Assembly: GCF_009669325.1 (NCBI RefSeq)
Contig: NZ_SZWE01000001.1
Location: 1,617,501 to 1,681,500, forward strand
Source: Roseovarius bejariae
GTDB taxonomy: Bacteria; Pseudomonadota; Alphaproteobacteria; Rhodobacterales; Rhodobacteraceae
Direction: 5' to 3'
Length of the DNA: 64,000 bases
The notes below the pieces were generated by a model. That model made no database searches and was not told the DNA's origin. It worked only from the letters and a program-made list of their open reading frames with translations. Below are positions 34,140-45,464 of this stretch, piece after piece (position 1 is the stretch's first letter; every line of letters begins with the position of its first letter). A program made the translations under genes and the position numbers.

Positions 34140-34685
34140 TCAGCTGCGGGGTAAAAGCGGCTCGATGGCACCGGTAATCGATTTCGAGAGTGGACGGGTG
34201 ACCGAGCCCCATAGCCCCGCCACACCGCCATCCGGACCAATCAGCACCTTGTTGAAGTTCCAACCGGGGGTGAAGCCTTCTGCCTCGGCCAACCATTGGT
34301 AGAAAGGATGCGCCTTTGCCCCGCGGACATGGGTGATTGTCGTCATCGGTAACGTCAGATCGAAATTCACCTCGCAGAAATCGGCGACCTCCTCATCGCT
34401 GGCAAGCTCTTGCTTGAAGTCCTGCGACGGCACCGCCAGCACCACAAGGCCCCGGTCGCGATACTGATCGTAAAGCGCCTGCAAGCCATCGTATTGCTTG
34501 GTAAAGCCACAGCGCGATGCGGTATTGACGACAAGAACGGGTTGGCCCGCCCAATCCGAGAATGACAGCGTTCCCCCGTCAATGGAGTCGAACTGCCAAT
34601 CCTTGTTGGCCGCGAAGGCAGGCATCGTCGAAAGACCCGCCCAAAGGCTGGCCTGACCAAGAAAAAGACGGCGGGAAAAGTTCAT
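34140..34685 (-). CDS. Glutathione peroxidase-family protein with Tat-like signal
   Basis: 181 residues. Start MNFSRRLFLGQASL has the twin-arginine SRRxFL pattern and a hydrophobic stretch, so export of the folded protein is likely. The peroxidase core has NTASRCGFTKQY with the active cysteine C59 (cysteine, not selenocysteine), AVPSQDF where the family usually has FPxNQF, and WNFNKVLIGPDG. It reduces peroxides with thiols, here probably in the periplasm. GGAG upstream supports ATG 34685; a longer frame to 35234 is rejected because it covers the opposite gene. Confidence 0.88.
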   Translation of the reverse strand: MNFSRRLFLGQASLWAGLSTMPAFAANKDWQFDSIDGGTLSFSDWAGQPVLVVNTASRCGFTKQYDGLQALYDQYRDRGLVVLAVPSQDFKQELASDEEVADFCEVNFDLTLPMTTITHVRGAKAHPFYQWLAEAEGFTPGWNFNKVLIGPDGGVAGLWGSVTRPLSKSITGAIEPLLPRS

Positions 34686-34791
34686 CAATTCATGCTCCGG
34701 TGGGTCGTCGTTCAGGTTTATATCTAGGTCGCCTTTTCCGGGGGTCCAATGCCACTTGTGTCTTGCTGCACGCTCAAGCATCCTTTGCCCC

Positions 34792-36222
34792 ATGACAGCG
34801 ACAGATACCGACACCCAACTCAACGATTTACGCGGCATTCTCGGGCCGGAGTACGTGAAGACAGGGGCCGATGCCGCCCCATGGTCACACGATTGGCCGG
34901 GGCACGCCCATTGGACGCCGCTTGCCGTGGTGCGCCCTGCCAACACCCGGGAGGTGGCAAAGGTGGTGCAATGGGCCAACCGGACGGGCACCGCAATCGT
35001 GCCGGTTTCGGGCAACACCGGACTTGTCGAAGGCAGCACCGCCGAGGGCGCGGTGATGGTCTCGCTTGATCGGATGTCGGCCATTCGCGAGGTGCGCCCC
35101 GAGGCCCGCGTGGCGATTGTCGAGGCCGGGGCGATCCTGTCGAACATCCATGCGGCGGCGGATGCCCATGACCTGATTTTCCCGCTGACCTTCGGCGCGC
35201 GGGGCTCGGCCATGATCGGCGGGGCGCTGTCCACGAACGCCGGCGGCTCGAACGTGGTGCGCTATGGCAATACCCGCCATCTGTGCCTTGGGGTCGAGGC
35301 TGTTCTGCCTACGGGCGAAATCATTGATTTGATGAGCGAATTGCACAAGGACAACTCGGGCTACGACCTGCGGGATCTGCTGATCGGGGCGGAAGGGACC
35401 CTTGGGATCATCACCGCCGCCGTGCTGAAGCTGCATCCCAAGCCAATGGCCTATGCCACGGCCATGGTCGCGGCCCCCTCGCTGAACGATGCGCTGACTC
35501 TGCTGAACACCCTGCAACGGGAAACCGGCGGCGCGGTCGAAGCCTTCGAGTTCATGCCGCGCATCTTCATGGAGGCCTATCTGGAGCGTTATCCCGAGGC
35601 CCGCGCGCCCTTTGACCAGATGCACGAGGTCAACATCCTCGTCGAGGTGGGCGCGCTGTCGCCGCGCGACGCCACGCCCGGTGACGACGGGCGCGTGCCG
35701 GTCACGGGGCACCTTGAAGACGTGCTTGGGCGCCTGTTCGAAGAGGGGGCGATTCTGGATGCCGCCGTGGCCCAGTCGGACACCCAGAGACAGGAAATGT
35801 GGGCCCGGCGCGAGACCTCGGCCGAGGTGGCACGCCTGCGCCAGCCCCTGATCGACAATGACATCGCCGTACCGCTTGACCAGATCCAGACCCTGCTTGA
35901 GCAGATCGTCCGGAAATCACAGGCGATCGACCCGGACTTGATCCCGATGTGCGTGGCCCACCTGGGGGATGGAAACCTGCATTTCGCGGGCTGGCCCAGC
36001 ACGGATGACCCGGACACCCTCAAGCAGATCAAGGAAATGGTCGATGACACGGCGATTGCCCTTGGCGGCAGCTTCTCGGCCGAACATGGCGTGGGCCTGA
36101 CAAAGAAACCCGCCATGGCCCGGCACAAGAACCCCGTCGCCCTTCAGGCCATGCGCGCCATCAAACAGGCGCTTGACCCAAAGGGCATCATGAACCCCGG
36201 GAAGGTCCTGCCGGAGGGTTAA
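34792..36222 (+). CDS. FAD-binding oxidoreductase, GlcD/D-2-hydroxyacid dehydrogenase type
   Basis: 476 residues. The FAD PCMH domain shows VVRPANTREVAKVVQWA, VPVSGNTGLVEGS and GGALSTNAGGSNVVRYGN. The C-terminal oxidase domain carries CVAHLGDGNLHF and the end motif FSAEHGVGLTKK, which fits D-lactate/glycolate/D-2-hydroxyglutarate dehydrogenases. The substrate is not decidable by eye. The start is at ATG 34792 since the 12 codons before it are not conserved. It is convergent with hemC, sharing TTAA for both stops. Confidence 0.9.
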   Translation: MTATDTDTQLNDLRGILGPEYVKTGADAAPWSHDWPGHAHWTPLAVVRPANTREVAKVVQWANRTGTAIVPVSGNTGLVEGSTAEGAVMVSLDRMSAIREVRPEARVAIVEAGAILSNIHAAADAHDLIFPLTFGARGSAMIGGALSTNAGGSNVVRYGNTRHLCLGVEAVLPTGEIIDLMSELHKDNSGYDLRDLLIGAEGTLGIITAAVLKLHPKPMAYATAMVAAPSLNDALTLLNTLQRETGGAVEAFEFMPRIFMEAYLERYPEARAPFDQMHEVNILVEVGALSPRDATPGDDGRVPVTGHLEDVLGRLFEEGAILDAAVAQSDTQRQEMWARRETSAEVARLRQPLIDNDIAVPLDQIQTLLEQIVRKSQAIDPDLIPMCVAHLGDGNLHFAGWPSTDDPDTLKQIKEMVDDTAIALGGSFSAEHGVGLTKKPAMARHKNPVALQAMRAIKQALDPKGIMNPGKVLPEG

Positions 36223-37166
36223 TCGCGCCAGTCGAAGAAACCGGGGCCGGCCTGTTCCAGAAGCTTCATCGCCATCTCGCGGCCAAGATCGGCCCCATCC
36301 TCGATGGGCGCGGTCTGATCGTCGCTGAGCGCCTCTGACCCATCCGGGCGCAGCACCTCGCCACGCAGGCGCAGGGTGCCGCCATCCAGCTCCGCCAACC
36401 CGGCAATCGGGGTTTCACAGGACCCGTCAAGCGCGGCCAGAAAGGCGCGCTCGGCGGCAAGGCGTTGGCCCGTGACCTCGTCATGAATGGCGGTGAGCAT
36501 GTCGGCGGTGCGGGTATCGTCACTCCGCCGCTCGATCCCGATGGCGCCCTGCGCCACGGCGGGCAGCATGACCTCGGGGGCGATCGCAGCGGTGGCCACG
36601 TCGGCCCGGTCCAGACGGTTGAGGCCAGCCATGGCAAGGAAGGTACAAGCGGCGACGCCATCGTCCAGTTTCTTCAACCTTGTCTGGACGTTACCGCGAA
36701 ACTCCACCACTTCCAGATGCGGGTATTTCACCAGAACCTGCGCCTTGCGCCGCAAGGACGAGGTGCCCACCTTCGCCCCCTCGTCCAACTCGGCCAGCGA
36801 GGTCACATGCGGCGAGACAAAGGCATCGCGCACATCCTCGCGCGGCAGGTAGGTATCCAGAACCAGCCCCTCGGGCTGCAAGACCGGCATGTCTTTCATC
36901 GAGTGAATCGCGATGTCGATCTCACCGCCGAGCATCGCCTCCTCGATCTCGCGGGTGAAAAGACCCTTGCCTCCGATCTCTTTCAAGGGGCGGTCGATCA
37001 CCCGGTCGCCCGTCGTTTTTATAACAACGATTTCAAAGGCGTCCTGTGGAAGGTCAAAGGCGGCGGACAGCCGGTCACGGGTCTCATGGGCCTGCGCAAG
37101 CGCCAGCGGAGAACCACGGGTGCCCAGCTTCATCGGGGTGTCGGGGGTTGGCAAATCGCGTGTCAT
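36219..37166 (-). CDS. hemC: Hydroxymethylbilane synthase (porphobilinogen deaminase)
   Basis: 315 residues, polymerises four porphobilinogens in heme and chlorophyll synthesis. [14 protein letters not shown] at the start, [22 protein letters not shown] in the middle and the dipyrromethane-cofactor cysteine in [11 protein letters not shown] are all present. It is divergent from hemE with 96 bp between starts, so heme genes are coordinated here. Confidence 0.96.
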   Translation of the reverse strand: MTRDLPTPDTPMKLGTRGSPLALAQAHETRDRLSAAFDLPQDAFEIVVIKTTGDRVIDRPLKEIGGKGLFTREIEEAMLGGEIDIAIHSMKDMPVLQPEGLVLDTYLPREDVRDAFVSPHVTSLAELDEGAKVGTSSLRRKAQVLVKYPHLEVVEFRGNVQTRLKKLDDGVAACTFLAMAGLNRLDRADVATAAIAPEVMLPAVAQGAIGIERRSDDTRTADMLTAIHDEVTGQRLAAERAFLAALDGSCETPIAGLAELDGGTLRLRGEVLRPDGSEALSDDQTAPIEDGADLGREMAMKLLEQAGPGFFDWRD

Positions 37167-37262
37167 GCCACGGGTCTAGCCCTGTCCCTTGCCCCTGACA
37201 AGCGGCGGGTGCTTGACATTGTGTCGCCATGGGGTGACCACCCTCGCAAACGGAGGAAAGAC

Positions 37263-38297
37263 ATGGCCGCGCAAAAGACGATCCTGAGGGCCCTTGCGGG
37301 CGAAACACTGGAGACACCGCCGATCTGGATGATGCGGCAGGCAGGCCGCTACCTGCCGGAATACCGCGCCACCCGCGCCGAGGCGGGCGATTTCCTTTCC
37401 TTGTGCTATAACAGTGACTTGGCCACCGAAGTCACCCTGCAACCGATCCGCCGCTACGGCTTTGACGCGGCGATCCTTTTTGCCGACATCTTGCTGGTGC
37501 CACAGGCGCTTGGCGCGGATTTGTGGTTTGTCACCGGCGAAGGCCCGCGTCTTTCGACCATCACCAACGAGGCCGGGTTCAAGGCCCTGAAACCGGCCGC
37601 CGATATCCACGAAACCCTAAACCCCATCTACCAGACCGTGCGTAACCTTGCCGCAGCGCTGCCAAAGGAAACCACCCTCATCGGATTCGCCGGCGCGCCC
37701 TGGACCGTGGCGACCTATATGATCGCCGGACAAGGCACGCCCGACCAAGGCCCGGCCCATGCGCTGAAGGCTGAAAACAAAGAGCTTTTCGAGGCACTGC
37801 TGAACCGCCTGACCGAGGCCACCATCGAATACCTCTCGGCCCAGATCGAGGCAGGCGCGGAATGCGTCAAACTCTTCGATAGCTGGGCCGGATCGCTGAA
37901 AGGTGAAGATTTCGACAACTACGCGACCGCCCCGGCGAAACGCATCATTTCCGAACTCAAGGCCCGCCACGGCGACATCCCGGTCATCGCCTTCCCACGG
38001 CAAGCCGGGGATAAGTACATAGGATTCCACGAAAAAACCGGGGCGGACTGTGTCGCACTGGACGATTCGGTCAGCCCCGAATGGGGGGCCGCCAATGTGC
38101 AAACCGCGGGCTGCGTTCAAGGGAATCTGGCGTCAAAACATATGGTTACAGGCGGCGACGATCTTGTACGCGAAACCAGGCACATCGTGGACGCCTTCAA
38201 GAACGGGCCGCATATCTTCAATCTCGGCCACGGCATCACCCCCGACGCCGACCCCGATAACGTGCAACTGATGATCGATACGGTGCGCGGCGGGTAA
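37263..38297 (+). CDS. hemE: Uroporphyrinogen decarboxylase
   Basis: 344 residues, removes four carboxyl groups from uroporphyrinogen III. The hallmark [17 protein letters not shown] (residues 20-36), [13 protein letters not shown] and [14 protein letters not shown] are intact. GGAGG at 37252-37256 fixes the start at 37263. A TTGACA at 37213-37218 could be the -35 box. The composite CGTACG repeat begins right after the TAA, and its middle hairpin ends in a T run, serving as terminator. Confidence 0.96.
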   Translation: MAAQKTILRALAGETLETPPIWMMRQAGRYLPEYRATRAEAGDFLSLCYNSDLATEVTLQPIRRYGFDAAILFADILLVPQALGADLWFVTGEGPRLSTITNEAGFKALKPAADIHETLNPIYQTVRNLAAALPKETTLIGFAGAPWTVATYMIAGQGTPDQGPAHALKAENKELFEALLNRLTEATIEYLSAQIEAGAECVKLFDSWAGSLKGEDFDNYATAPAKRIISELKARHGDIPVIAFPRQAGDKYIGFHEKTGADCVALDDSVSPEWGAANVQTAGCVQGNLASKHMVTGGDDLVRETRHIVDAFKNGPHIFNLGHGITPDADPDNVQLMIDTVRGG

Positions 38298-38382
38298 TTT
38301 CGTACGAGTCGTACGCTGAAGGGGCCATTTTCGTACGAAAATCGGCCCCTTTTTCAGAATAAATCGTACGAGTCGTACGAAA
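38298..38382. repeat. Composite CGTACG repeat, copy 2 (A-B-A')
   Basis: A at 38298-38315 (TTTCGTACGAGTCGTACG), B at 38320-38350 (AGGGGCC arm, TTTCGTACGAAA core, GGCCCCT arm) followed by T's at 38351-38354, and A' at 38362-38382 (AATCGTACGAGTCGTACGA then AA). It begins at the first base after the hemE stop. Confidence 0.88.
38320..38354 (+). terminator. hemE terminator within repeat copy 2
   Basis: Seven-base GC arms AGGGGCC/GGCCCCT enclose a palindromic CGTACG core and are followed by TTTT, an intrinsic terminator by shape. Confidence 0.75.
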
Positions 38383-38460
38383 CTGGCCAATCGAACGGTG
38401 CGGATGGCCAATGTTAACCTTTTCGCGCAACCCTGCCTCGACACGACAAAAGGCAGAGTC

Positions 38461-38700
38461 ATGTTCATCGAAGTTCTCAGCAATGAATTCCGCACCAGGT
38501 TCCGGGCCTACCTCGACCACCACCTCACCACCGGGGATCGTATCCTCGTCACCCGCCACGGCGAACCCGTGGGCGCATGGGTGAGCCATCGGGATTTCGA
38601 ACGCCTGGAAGACGCCGACAACAGCCGCGAGGAATTCCTTGAACAACAGCACCAACAACGGATGCGCGATTACCGCATGTTGCGCGACGATCAGATGTAG
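38461..38700 (+). CDS. Phd/YefM-like antitoxin domain protein without adjacent toxin
   Basis: 79 residues from ATG 38461. EVLSNEFRTRFRAYLDHHLT followed by GDRILVTRHGEPVGAWVSHRDFERLED matches the prevent-host-death fold (the R-H-G-x-P-V box). The C-terminal helix (EFLEQQHQQRMRDYRML) is where toxin would bind. The 210 bp downstream contain only repeats and no toxin frame, so it is an orphan or a stand-alone DNA-binding protein. The open frame continues upstream to 38404. Confidence 0.7.
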   Translation: MFIEVLSNEFRTRFRAYLDHHLTTGDRILVTRHGEPVGAWVSHRDFERLEDADNSREEFLEQQHQQRMRDYRMLRDDQM

Positions 38701-38740
38701 CCGGGGGCGCTGCCCCCGCCGCCCTGCGGGCGACTCCCCC

Positions 38741-38800
38741 GGAGTATTTATGGAAAGATGAAATGCGCAGGACCAGTTTTCATCTTTCCCCAAATACTCC
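38741..38800. repeat. Imperfect inverted repeat GGAGTATTT...AAAGATGAA
   Basis: Left arm 38741-38763 and right arm 38777-38800 pair with two or three mismatches around a 13-nt loop. A GGGGGC/GCCCCC hairpin at 38703-38717 precedes it. From memory, similar GAGTATTT-AAAGATGAA tracts are common between genes in Rhodobacteraceae; one-armed relatives are at 19181-19210 and 63138-63162. Confidence 0.8.
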
Positions 38801-38875
38801 CGCCGGAGGCCCCCGAGGAAGAGGCCGGAGGCCGATGACGAGATATCAAGCGCGCGCGAAGCGCGCTCAATAAGG

Positions 38876-38905
38876 AAACCCCCGCGCGGGGTGGCGCGGG
38901 GGTTT
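38876..38905 (-). terminator. clpB terminator
   Basis: AAACCCCCGCGC pairs with GCGCGGGGGTTT, and on the minus strand it lies directly after the clpB stop, followed by CCTTATT. A GC-rich intrinsic-type stem with weak T-tail. Confidence 0.7.
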
Positions 38906-38910
38906 GAGGG

Positions 38911-41529
<2,619 letters not shown>

Positions 41530-41610
41530 GGCAATTCTCCTTTTCACAAGCGTTCCCCCGGATTGCCCACCCAATATTAGGCATGGGACGGTCGGGGACC
41601 TCGGGTAATG

Positions 41611-41639
41611 ACATGGGTAACAGGCGCGTGATCTTCAAG
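41611..41639 (-). promoter_or_regulatory. RpoH (sigma-32) type heat-shock promoter of clpB
   Basis: On the minus strand CTTGAAG (41639-41633), 15 nt, then CCCATGT (41617-41611), close to the sigma-32 consensus CTTGAAA-N11..15-CCCCATnT. It is about 80 bp before the clpB start codon, as expected for heat-shock control. The rest of the 235-bp interval 41530-41764 shows no other gene. Confidence 0.65.
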
Positions 41640-41764
41640 ACGCCTCCGGCCAAATCCCGCCATCCGCAGGGTTTTGCAAAAACATTTTCGTGATTCCCCC
41701 TAAAAGCCACCCTGCGCACCCCCATCTGTCCACATAGTTATCCACAGGCCTGCGAGGACAGACC

Positions 41765-42046
41765 ATGACCGATGTATCAGTGACCCTGAGCCGTGTGCGC
41801 TATGCCCCCGAGGTACCTGGCTTTTCGGCGCTTGCTCATGTGACCGAGGCGGGGGTGGCATACCGGTATCCGGTGCAGATGGCCGCGCCTTTGACGGCAG
41901 AGTTCGATACCATCGCCCGCGCCCTGACGCGGCGGGGGCTTTCGGCGCATCGGAACGTATCTGGCGCGGGCCTGCGCATGGTCGAGCGTGAACAGGGCGC
42001 CGGTGCATCCGGCCCGGCCATGCCATCGCCCGGACTTGCGGCCTGA
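41765..42046 (+). CDS. Small hypothetical protein
   Basis: 93 residues: MTDVSVTLSRVRYAPEVPGF then AYRYPVQMAAPLTAEFDTIA and a less ordered Gly/Ser/Pro-rich tail. No signal peptide, helix or known motif. Codon use is ordinary for the window, and GGACAG precedes the ATG. No function can be named. Confidence 0.6.
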   Translation: MTDVSVTLSRVRYAPEVPGFSALAHVTEAGVAYRYPVQMAAPLTAEFDTIARALTRRGLSAHRNVSGAGLRMVEREQGAGASGPAMPSPGLAA

Positions 42047-42154
42047 GTGCTGAAGGTGGGGAAAGCGGGGTGATAATTCACCTCGATTTAACCATTGTGG
42101 GGCATCTATACCCGGTCCAGTTTTTCTTGGTTTTGTGTTTCTGGGCGAGGTGCC

Positions 42155-42424
42155 ATGCATATTGTTGATGTCAAATTCGCGGCGATGACGGACTGCCCTG
42201 AGACCGGACGGCGGACGGCAAAGGTCATGCTGTTGACCAATGAAGGCGGGCTGAGCCTTGCCGCCTCGACCGAGCAGGCGGAAAATTCCGACAGGCACGC
42301 GATCATTGAGGGCCTGATGCAGGACGCCATGCGCCAGATCAGGGCCTTTCCGGAGGTGAGAACCGGCCAGACGACCGTAACCGTCGCCGAAGATGCGCTT
42401 GACCGCGCGGCGCAAGAGGGTTGA
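42155..42424 (+). CDS. Small hypothetical protein upstream of pyrF
   Basis: 89 residues from ATG 42155 (MHIVDVKFAAMTDCPETGRR), a compact alpha/beta pattern with VMLLTNEGGLSLAAS and a C-terminal TVTVAEDALDRAA. No family recognised. It lies 63 bp before pyrF on the same strand. The frame is open from 42095, but those codons look non-coding. Confidence 0.65.
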   Translation: MHIVDVKFAAMTDCPETGRRTAKVMLLTNEGGLSLAASTEQAENSDRHAIIEGLMQDAMRQIRAFPEVRTGQTTVTVAEDALDRAAQEG

Positions 42425-42487
42425 CGCAGGGCGGGCCGCCCGCGACAAGGGCCGCGAGTGACCCGCATTTGAAAAGGCCCGCAGCCC

Positions 42488-43180
42488 ATGTCCGATGACC
42501 GTTTGATCGTTGCCCTCGATGTGCCCAACGCCCTAGAGGGCCTGCAACTGGCCGAGCAATTGGGCGACTCTGTCGGGTTTTACAAGATCGGGCTGGGGAT
42601 GCTGACCGGCGGGGGCCTGGCCCTGGCCAATGAGCTGAAGCAGGACCATGGCAAGCGCATTTTCCTTGATATGAAGCTGTTCGATATCGGCGCAACGATC
42701 GAGGCGGCGGTGCGCGGCTTGGCGCAGTTCGATCTGGATTTCCTGACGGTGCATGGCGATCCGCATGTGGTGCGCGCGGCGCGCGAAGGGGCGGCGGGCA
42801 GCCAGACCAAGATCTTGGCGGTGACGATCCTGACCTCTTTGGACCGGGCAGATCTGGATGCGGGTCTTATCAAGCCGGGCGATATTCCCGATCTGGTGAC
42901 GGAACGCGCGGGCCGGGCCTTTGAGGCCGGGGCCGATGGGGTAATCGCCAGCCCGCAGGAGGCGGCGATGATCCGCGCCCTGCCCGAGGCGGCGGGCCGG
43001 CTGATCGTGACCCCGGGCGTACGCCCCGCGGGCGCCGCTTTAGGCGACCAGAAACGGGTGGCCACCCCGGCGCAGGCCTTGGCCGACGGGGCCGACCATA
43101 TCGTGGTGGGCCGCCCCGTCTGGGCCGCACCCGACCCGGCCAAGGCGGCGCGGGATATTCTGGGCGAGATCGCAGGGTAA
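42488..43180 (+). CDS. pyrF: Orotidine-5'-phosphate decarboxylase
   Basis: 230 residues, last step of UMP synthesis. LIVALDVPNALEGL at the start, the catalytic segment FLDMKLFDIGATIEAAV (Asp-x-Lys-x-x-Asp), VTPGVRPAGAALGDQKRVAT and the phosphate-loop end DHIVVGRPVWAAPDP are complete. A double-hairpin repeat follows the stop. Confidence 0.96.
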   Translation: MSDDRLIVALDVPNALEGLQLAEQLGDSVGFYKIGLGMLTGGGLALANELKQDHGKRIFLDMKLFDIGATIEAAVRGLAQFDLDFLTVHGDPHVVRAAREGAAGSQTKILAVTILTSLDRADLDAGLIKPGDIPDLVTERAGRAFEAGADGVIASPQEAAMIRALPEAAGRLIVTPGVRPAGAALGDQKRVATPAQALADGADHIVVGRPVWAAPDPAKAARDILGEIAG

Positions 43181-43225
43181 GCTGCTTCGGCAGGGTTTTG
43201 ACGCCACGGTTGCCGGGGGCGGTTA

Positions 43226-43270
43226 CGAAATCTTGAAAAGATTTCGATCCGTTTTCTTTTCAAGAAAACG
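43226..43270. repeat. Tandem double-hairpin element, copy 2
   Basis: Hairpin 43226-43246 (stem CGAAATCTT, loop GAA), spacer ATC, hairpin 43250-43270 (stem CGTTTTCTT, loop TTC). It lies between the convergent ends of pyrF and the OsmC-hydrolase gene, so it may end transcription in both directions. Confidence 0.85.
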
Positions 43271-43276
43271 GCCCTC

Positions 43277-44488
43277 TCAACCTTCCTCGGTCACCACGGT
43301 CGAACTGCGCTCCAGGGTCCGGTGTACCGGGCATTTATCCGCAATCTCCATCAACCTTGCGCGTTGATCGTCACTCAGGTCGCCTTCCAGTCGCACAACG
43401 CGGGTGAAAGTGTCGGCCTTGGCGTCCGAGCGGCTGTCGGCGTCTTGCGCGTGGACCTTGTCGTGGTTCACATCGACGCTGACGTGGTGCAGGGGCCAGC
43501 CCTTGCGCCGGGCGTACATGCGGATGGTCATCGAGGTGCAGGCCCCCAGCCCCGCCGACAAGAATCCATAGGGCGACATGCCGCGATCGGTGCCGCCGTA
43601 GGCCTCGGGCTCATCGGCCAGAACGTGGTGGTCGGGCCCCGCGTTGACGTCTTGGAGGAAGCCCTTGGGGTCGGCCTCGGAGACCCGCACGATACCTTCG
43701 GGCGCGCCGGGGGGCGGCGCGGGCGGTGTAAGGTCGAGGTAGCGGGACGCCCAAGCGGCGATCACCCCGGCGGTGTATTCGGCGTCGGAGGCGTTCGAGA
43801 TCAGGTGGTCGGTCTCGTCCAGCGTGACGAAGCTTTTGGGATGCTTTGCGGCGGTGAAAATCTCGGCCGCGTTCTCGATCCCGACGATCTCATCCCGTGG
43901 GGCGTGCAGGATCAGCAATGCACGGTGCAGATGCGCGATATCGTCTTTCAGGGTCTCGGCCCGCACGCTTTCGACGAAATCCTGACCGATGGTGACGGGT
44001 CGCCCGCCAAGGCAAACTTCGGCCCGGCCTTCGGCTTCGATCCGGTCGAGGGCCGCATCGAAGTTGTGGGTGACATGCTCCGGGTCCGACGGCGCACCGA
44101 TGGTGACGATGGCCTTGGCGCTGTCGATCTGTTTGGCGGCGGCCAAAACGGCGGCCCCGCCCAGAGAGTGCCCGATCAGCAGGCTGGGGGCCATATCGCG
44201 GTTGGCGAGGGCCTTGGCGGCAAGGTGCAGGTCCTCGATATTCGAGGTGAAGGAGGTATTGGCGAACTCTCCTTCGCTGTGGCCCAGCCCGGTGAAATCG
44301 AAGCGCAACACCGCGATCCCCGCACCCGCAAGCCGCGCCGCGATGCGGCGCACGGCGGGGATGTCCTTGGAGCAGGTGAAGCAATGCGCGAAAAGCGCCG
44401 TGGCAAGGTGCGGCCCCTCGGGCAGATCCAGCCGCGCGGCAAGGGTATGGCCGGAATGGCCGGTGAAGGTGAAGCGTTCGGTTGGCAT
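43277..44488 (-). CDS. Alpha/beta-hydrolase-OsmC fusion protein
   Basis: 403 residues. N-terminal hydrolase (about 1-250): nucleophile elbow GHSLGG at 106-111 (Ser108), RFDFTGLGHSEGEF, and DETDHLIS near the catalytic His. C-terminal OsmC/Ohr-like domain (about 265-403) with the two redox cysteines in GLGACTSMTIRM and DKCPVHRTLE. This bifunctional architecture is known in databases; peroxide or thioester detoxification is inferred. AGGAA eight bases before ATG 44488 supports the start, and a frame extending to 44857 is not used. Confidence 0.9.
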   Translation of the reverse strand: MPTERFTFTGHSGHTLAARLDLPEGPHLATALFAHCFTCSKDIPAVRRIAARLAGAGIAVLRFDFTGLGHSEGEFANTSFTSNIEDLHLAAKALANRDMAPSLLIGHSLGGAAVLAAAKQIDSAKAIVTIGAPSDPEHVTHNFDAALDRIEAEGRAEVCLGGRPVTIGQDFVESVRAETLKDDIAHLHRALLILHAPRDEIVGIENAAEIFTAAKHPKSFVTLDETDHLISNASDAEYTAGVIAAWASRYLDLTPPAPPPGAPEGIVRVSEADPKGFLQDVNAGPDHHVLADEPEAYGGTDRGMSPYGFLSAGLGACTSMTIRMYARRKGWPLHHVSVDVNHDKVHAQDADSRSDAKADTFTRVVRLEGDLSDDQRARLMEIADKCPVHRTLERSSTVVTEEG

Positions 44489-44702
44489 GGGCCTGTTCCT
44501 GTGTCGGTGGTTGGCCCAAGGGTATGGGCTTGGCCCGGTTGGCGCCAGTGATGTGACGATGGCGTCACGGCATGGTGATCTTCCGGGATCGCGTTGAAAC
44601 CACCGAAAACTTGAGGGGAATTGGCGATAGTTTCCGCGCCGGGGTGCAGGGTTTGTTAACGGTACAAGCCGCATCCTGCGGGATGTGGAGATTGGAGGGG
44701 CC

Positions 44703-45437
44703 ATGCATATACGCCTCAGAACGAAAAGGGACGTGACGCTGTTCGCACTGGTCATCACGGCCTTGGCGGTGCTGGGAAGTCTGGGGTTGCGCGCCTTGCT
44801 GCAACCCGGCGATGTGTTTGAGCGTACAGTCCTGTCCGGCTCGGCGGTGGCGGCCATGCTGGCGGCTCCGATCGCCTATTATATCGGGTTGCAGATGCTG
44901 GATGCCCATCGCCTGACGCAGGCCTTGGAACATGCGGTCAATCACGACAGCCTGACCGGGGCCTCGACCCGGGCCAGTTTCAAGGCACAGGTGGCGCAGC
45001 TTCCGCCCGGACCAAAGGCGGTGTTGCTGGTGGATATCGACCACTTCAAGGCGGTAAATGACAGGTTCGGCCATCAGGCGGGCGATACGGCGCTGTGCCA
45101 GTTTGCCATGCGCCTCAGGCGGAACTGCCGCGAGGATGACCTGATTGCCCGCTTTGGCGGAGAGGAATTCGTCGTGCTTTTGCACGATGTCGAACTGGAT
45201 GCGGCGCGGGCGGCGGCAGAACGCCTTTGTGCCAAGTTGCGCGAGGCACCGATCAACTTGAACGGGCAGGCGCACCGTTTGACGGCCAGTTTCGGCGTGG
45301 CGGTTCTGACCGATACGGCACGTTTGGACGAGGCCCTTGTGCGGGCGGATACGGCGCTGTACCGGGCCAAGAACGACGGGCGTGACAGGGTCTGCGTGGC
45401 CGAAAGCGAGACATCGCCCTATCGCGCGGTGTCTTGA
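44703..45437 (+). CDS. Membrane diguanylate cyclase (GGDEF)
   Basis: 244 residues. Two transmembrane helices (about 12-32 and 45-65) without a visible sensor domain, then a complete GGDEF domain: HDSLTGASTRASF, LLVDIDHFKAVND (metal), active site GGEEF at 152-156. The inhibitory site RxxD is R143-E-D-D146, five residues before it, so product inhibition is expected. It should make cyclic di-GMP. GGAGGGG upstream supports ATG 44703. Confidence 0.92.
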   Translation: MHIRLRTKRDVTLFALVITALAVLGSLGLRALLQPGDVFERTVLSGSAVAAMLAAPIAYYIGLQMLDAHRLTQALEHAVNHDSLTGASTRASFKAQVAQLPPGPKAVLLVDIDHFKAVNDRFGHQAGDTALCQFAMRLRRNCREDDLIARFGGEEFVVLLHDVELDAARAAAERLCAKLREAPINLNGQAHRLTASFGVAVLTDTARLDEALVRADTALYRAKNDGRDRVCVAESETSPYRAVS

Positions 45438-45464
45438 TGTGTCAGACTGCGCCCGGACCGCCGC

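Noticed and set aside
42088..42095. TTAACCAT, a CtrA half-site
   Set aside because: An 8-mer is expected about twice by chance in both strands of 64 kb, and no second half-site is nearby.
43018..43023. Isolated CGTACG within pyrF (also at 23132 and 57235)
   Set aside because: Single hexamers inside genes without the flanking palindrome; not part of the composite repeat.
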